Shown here: positions 61,891 through 64,000 of the stretch, one piece after another
Position numbering within the stretch: the first letter of the stretch is position 1
How the letters are laid out: each line of letters begins with the position of its first letter
Assembly (NCBI GenBank): GCA_007858575.1
Contig: CP042279.1
Coordinates: forward strand, 3,596,001 to 3,660,000
DNA: 64,000 nt
Reading direction: 5' to 3'
DNA from: Streptomyces sp. WAC08241
Lineage (GTDB): Bacteria > Actinomycetota > Actinomycetes > Streptomycetales > Streptomycetaceae
Notes under the pieces: model-generated
What the model was told of the DNA's origin: nothing
The model's database searches: none
Seen by the model: the letters and a program-made list of their open reading frames with translations, nothing else
Translations under genes and position numbers: made by a program

Positions 61891-64000
61891 TCACTTCCGG
61901 GGCATGCGGCGCAGTGCCGGTCGGGCCTTCTCCGCGACATTCACCTTCGCTGCGATGTTGGATACCCGAGGGCATCGAAGATGGCGGCAAGCGGTATCTC
62001 CACTCCGAGGGCGGCGCGGATCATGCTGACCAGGCGGGTCGCGAGGAGTGAATGGCCTCCCAGCTCGAAGAACCCGTCATCGATCCCGACCTGGTCCAGC
62101 CCGAGGACCTCGGCGAACAGACCGCACAGAGTCTTCTCCAGCGGCGTTCGGGCAGAACGGTGGGAGGTCAGCCGACGCGCTTCCGGAGCCGGCAGCGCCG
62201 TACGGTCCAGCTTCCCGTTCGACGTCAACGGGAACTCGTCCAGTACCACGACCGCCGACGGGACCATGTACTCGGGCAGGGAATCCTGCACGTGGCGGAT
62301 CAGTGCCTCGGTGTTCAAGGCGTCCGGCCGAGAAGCGCTCGGCGCGTTGAAGAATCCCGCGGAACCGGAACCGGCAGCCCTCTCCGCATCGGTGCCCGCG
62401 ACGCCACCGAAGCCATCGAAGCCTTCAGGGACGAAGGTTGCGTCGAAGGCATAGGGCGATTCCCGCGACCAGTCGATCGAAGCGCGATACCCGTTGGTCG
62501 CGGCGATGTCGGTGATCCGCCCCGGATCGATCGCCTCGCCGGCCCACAGGTCCGGCACGCTCTCCTTCTTCAGCGTGAGCAGTACGCGGAGATCGGCCTC
62601 AAGCCTGGCATTCGGCAGACCCGTCAGGCGGAAGGCGCCCGGTCGGCCACGCTTGAGGTGATCAGCCACCTCCGCGAGACCGAGCACGTCCGTTCCCCAA
62701 GTCAGCATCCGCACCTCGTGCGGCGCCGGCTCCGAGCCGCCGGCCTTGCGGAGCTCGACGTCGTACCGGTAGAGAGAGTTCGTTCTTCGCGTTCTGCTCC
62801 TTGAGCATGACGCGATGCGATGAGAGCTCGCCGACTCCCGCGGTGAGCGCGGAGAAGAAGTCGGGGTCGACGAGCAGCTCCTGCTCCATCTCCATGCTGC
62901 GCTTCGCCGCCGCGGCATGCTCGGCACTCCCTGCGCCGGACTCGATTCCCCTCATGGAAACCGCCGCGTGGAAGCATTCGAGCAGTTTCAGATTCCGCAC
63001 GTCACCGACGAACACGGTCCCACCCGGTGCCAGGTGCTCCACGGCCTTGAGCAGCACCTGCTTCAGGTAATCGCCGCTCGGGAAGTACTGGATCACCGAG
63101 TTGACGACGATGACGTCGAAGTATCCCTGGGGATGCCGTCGAAATCGTCCGCAGGCCGGTCGAGCAGGCGAACCCGGTCGGAAAGGCCCGGCTCCTCGGC
63201 CACGCGCTGGCCCAGGCTGGCGATGACCTCGGCCGAAAGGTCCGCGCCCCAGTAGGACTCGCAGTGCGGAGCCACCTTCTTCAGAATGAGGCCGCTGCCG
63301 ACGCCGATCTCGAACACCCGCTTCGGGTTGAGCTTCAGGATGCGTCCGACGGTCTCGTCACGCCACTGCTCCATCTGCTCGGTCGGGATCCGCTGACCGT
63401 CGTAGCTGCTCACCCATCCGGCGAAGTCGTCCTCGGCCGCCTCGTCGCTCCCGTAGTGCTGGTCCTGGATCGCCTTCCAGTCTGCGACCCGCTTGGCGTC
63501 GGAGTGCTCGTCTGCCTCTCCGCCGCCGGTGGCTCGGGTCACGTAGGCGACGATGCGCTTGTCTCCGGGCTTGTCCTCACGCACCGTCACCACCGCGCGA
63601 GCCACGGATTCATGGCCGGTCAGCACCGTCTCGATCTCGCCCGGCTCGATCCGGAAACCACGCACCTTGACCTGGTGATCCGCCCGTCCGACGTACTCCA
63701 GCTCACCGTCGCCGTTCCAGCGCACCAGGTCACCCGAGCGGTACATCCGCGACCCGGCCGGTCCGAACGGATTCGCCACGAACCGCTCGGCTGTCGTACC
63801 CGGCCTCCCCCTGTATCCACGCGCCAGCCCCGGACCCGCGATGTACAGCTCACCGGCCACTCCCCGGAGGGACGAGCCGCAAGCCCTCGTCCAGCACGTA
63901 CACGCGTGTGTTGAGATTCGGGCGACCGATCGGCGGAACACCGCCACCGCCCGCGAGAGGTCCCGTCATGGTGGCGCAGACCGTGGACTCCGTCGGCCCA
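61891..64000 (-). CDS. NRPS module, interrupted A domain with N-methyltransferase, then PCP (5' end outside window)
   Basis: Partial at the right edge. The A domain is seen from about A5: [18 protein letters not shown] (A6), YRSGDLVRW (A7), [20 protein letters not shown] (A8). A methyltransferase of about 400 residues is then inserted before A9-A10; its SAM site reads [19 protein letters not shown]10 follows ([14 protein letters not shown]), then [19 protein letters not shown]. Insertion after A8 is typical of backbone N-methylating modules, so the loaded residue is probably N-methylated. The frame changes near 63125, 62790 and 61950; the C-terminus [13 protein letters not shown] stops at 61891. 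Upstream domains (C or starter) are unseen. Confidence 0.9.

Overview
The window is high-GC actinobacterial DNA and looks like Streptomyces. It carries GTG starts, ATGA/GTGA start-stop overlaps, and a conserved chromosomal block containing gluABCD, a cysteine dioxygenase, a rhodanese, recX, recA and a DUF3046 gene. Many genes, including recA, are split over two or three frames by apparent single-base indels. That is most simply explained by uncorrected consensus errors, so coordinates span the whole gene and frame changes are noted.

Layout. (1) 1-14.8 kb is conserved core: gluABCD uptake operon, FAD monooxygenase, a cysteine-rich leader peptide plus cysteine dioxygenase, rhodanese, recX-recA with an SOS-like box, a Nudix remnant, SGNH hydrolase, AI-2E-type permease, DUF3046 protein, a toroid-fold protein, and AzlCD with a truncated AraC regulator. 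(2) 14.8-23.4 kb is a scarred border: decayed genes, an IS5-type element, an ISL3-type element, a deleted second IS copy, an Sfp-type phosphopantetheinyl transferase (PPTase) and a SARP activator with a possible operator. (3) 23.4-43.6 kb holds lipid/polyketide genes: a PlsC-like acyltransferase and ACP; a minus-strand operon with two ketosynthase/chain-length-factor-like pairs, ACP, ketoreductase, FabI/FabL-like reductase, hydrolase, a six-domain reducing type I PKS and an AT-less ketosynthase; and a divergent plus operon with fatty-acid hydroxylase, exporter and a second PPTase. (4) 43.7-64 kb holds a phosphonate/NRPS locus: translationally coupled PEP mutase, phosphonopyruvate decarboxylase, 2-aminoethylphosphonate transaminase and an FAD/NAD(P) protein on plus; converging on it are PanD, two carbamoyltransferases around a 2OG-Fe(II) oxygenase, a stand-alone adenylation protein, MFS exporter, MbtH protein and two NRPS proteins, the last running off the right edge.

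How it may work (inference). The PepM-Ppd-PhnW set should make 2-aminoethylphosphonate. The NRPS can join an N-methylated residue to a second residue and release it through a thioesterase. Hydroxylation, up to two O-carbamoylations and beta-alanine from PanD may decorate it. The neighbouring PKS operon can build a reduced acyl chain. Whether regions 3 and 4 form one pathway (a phosphonolipid or acylated phosphonopeptide) or two adjacent clusters cannot be decided from sequence alone. I recognise no described cluster with this combination.
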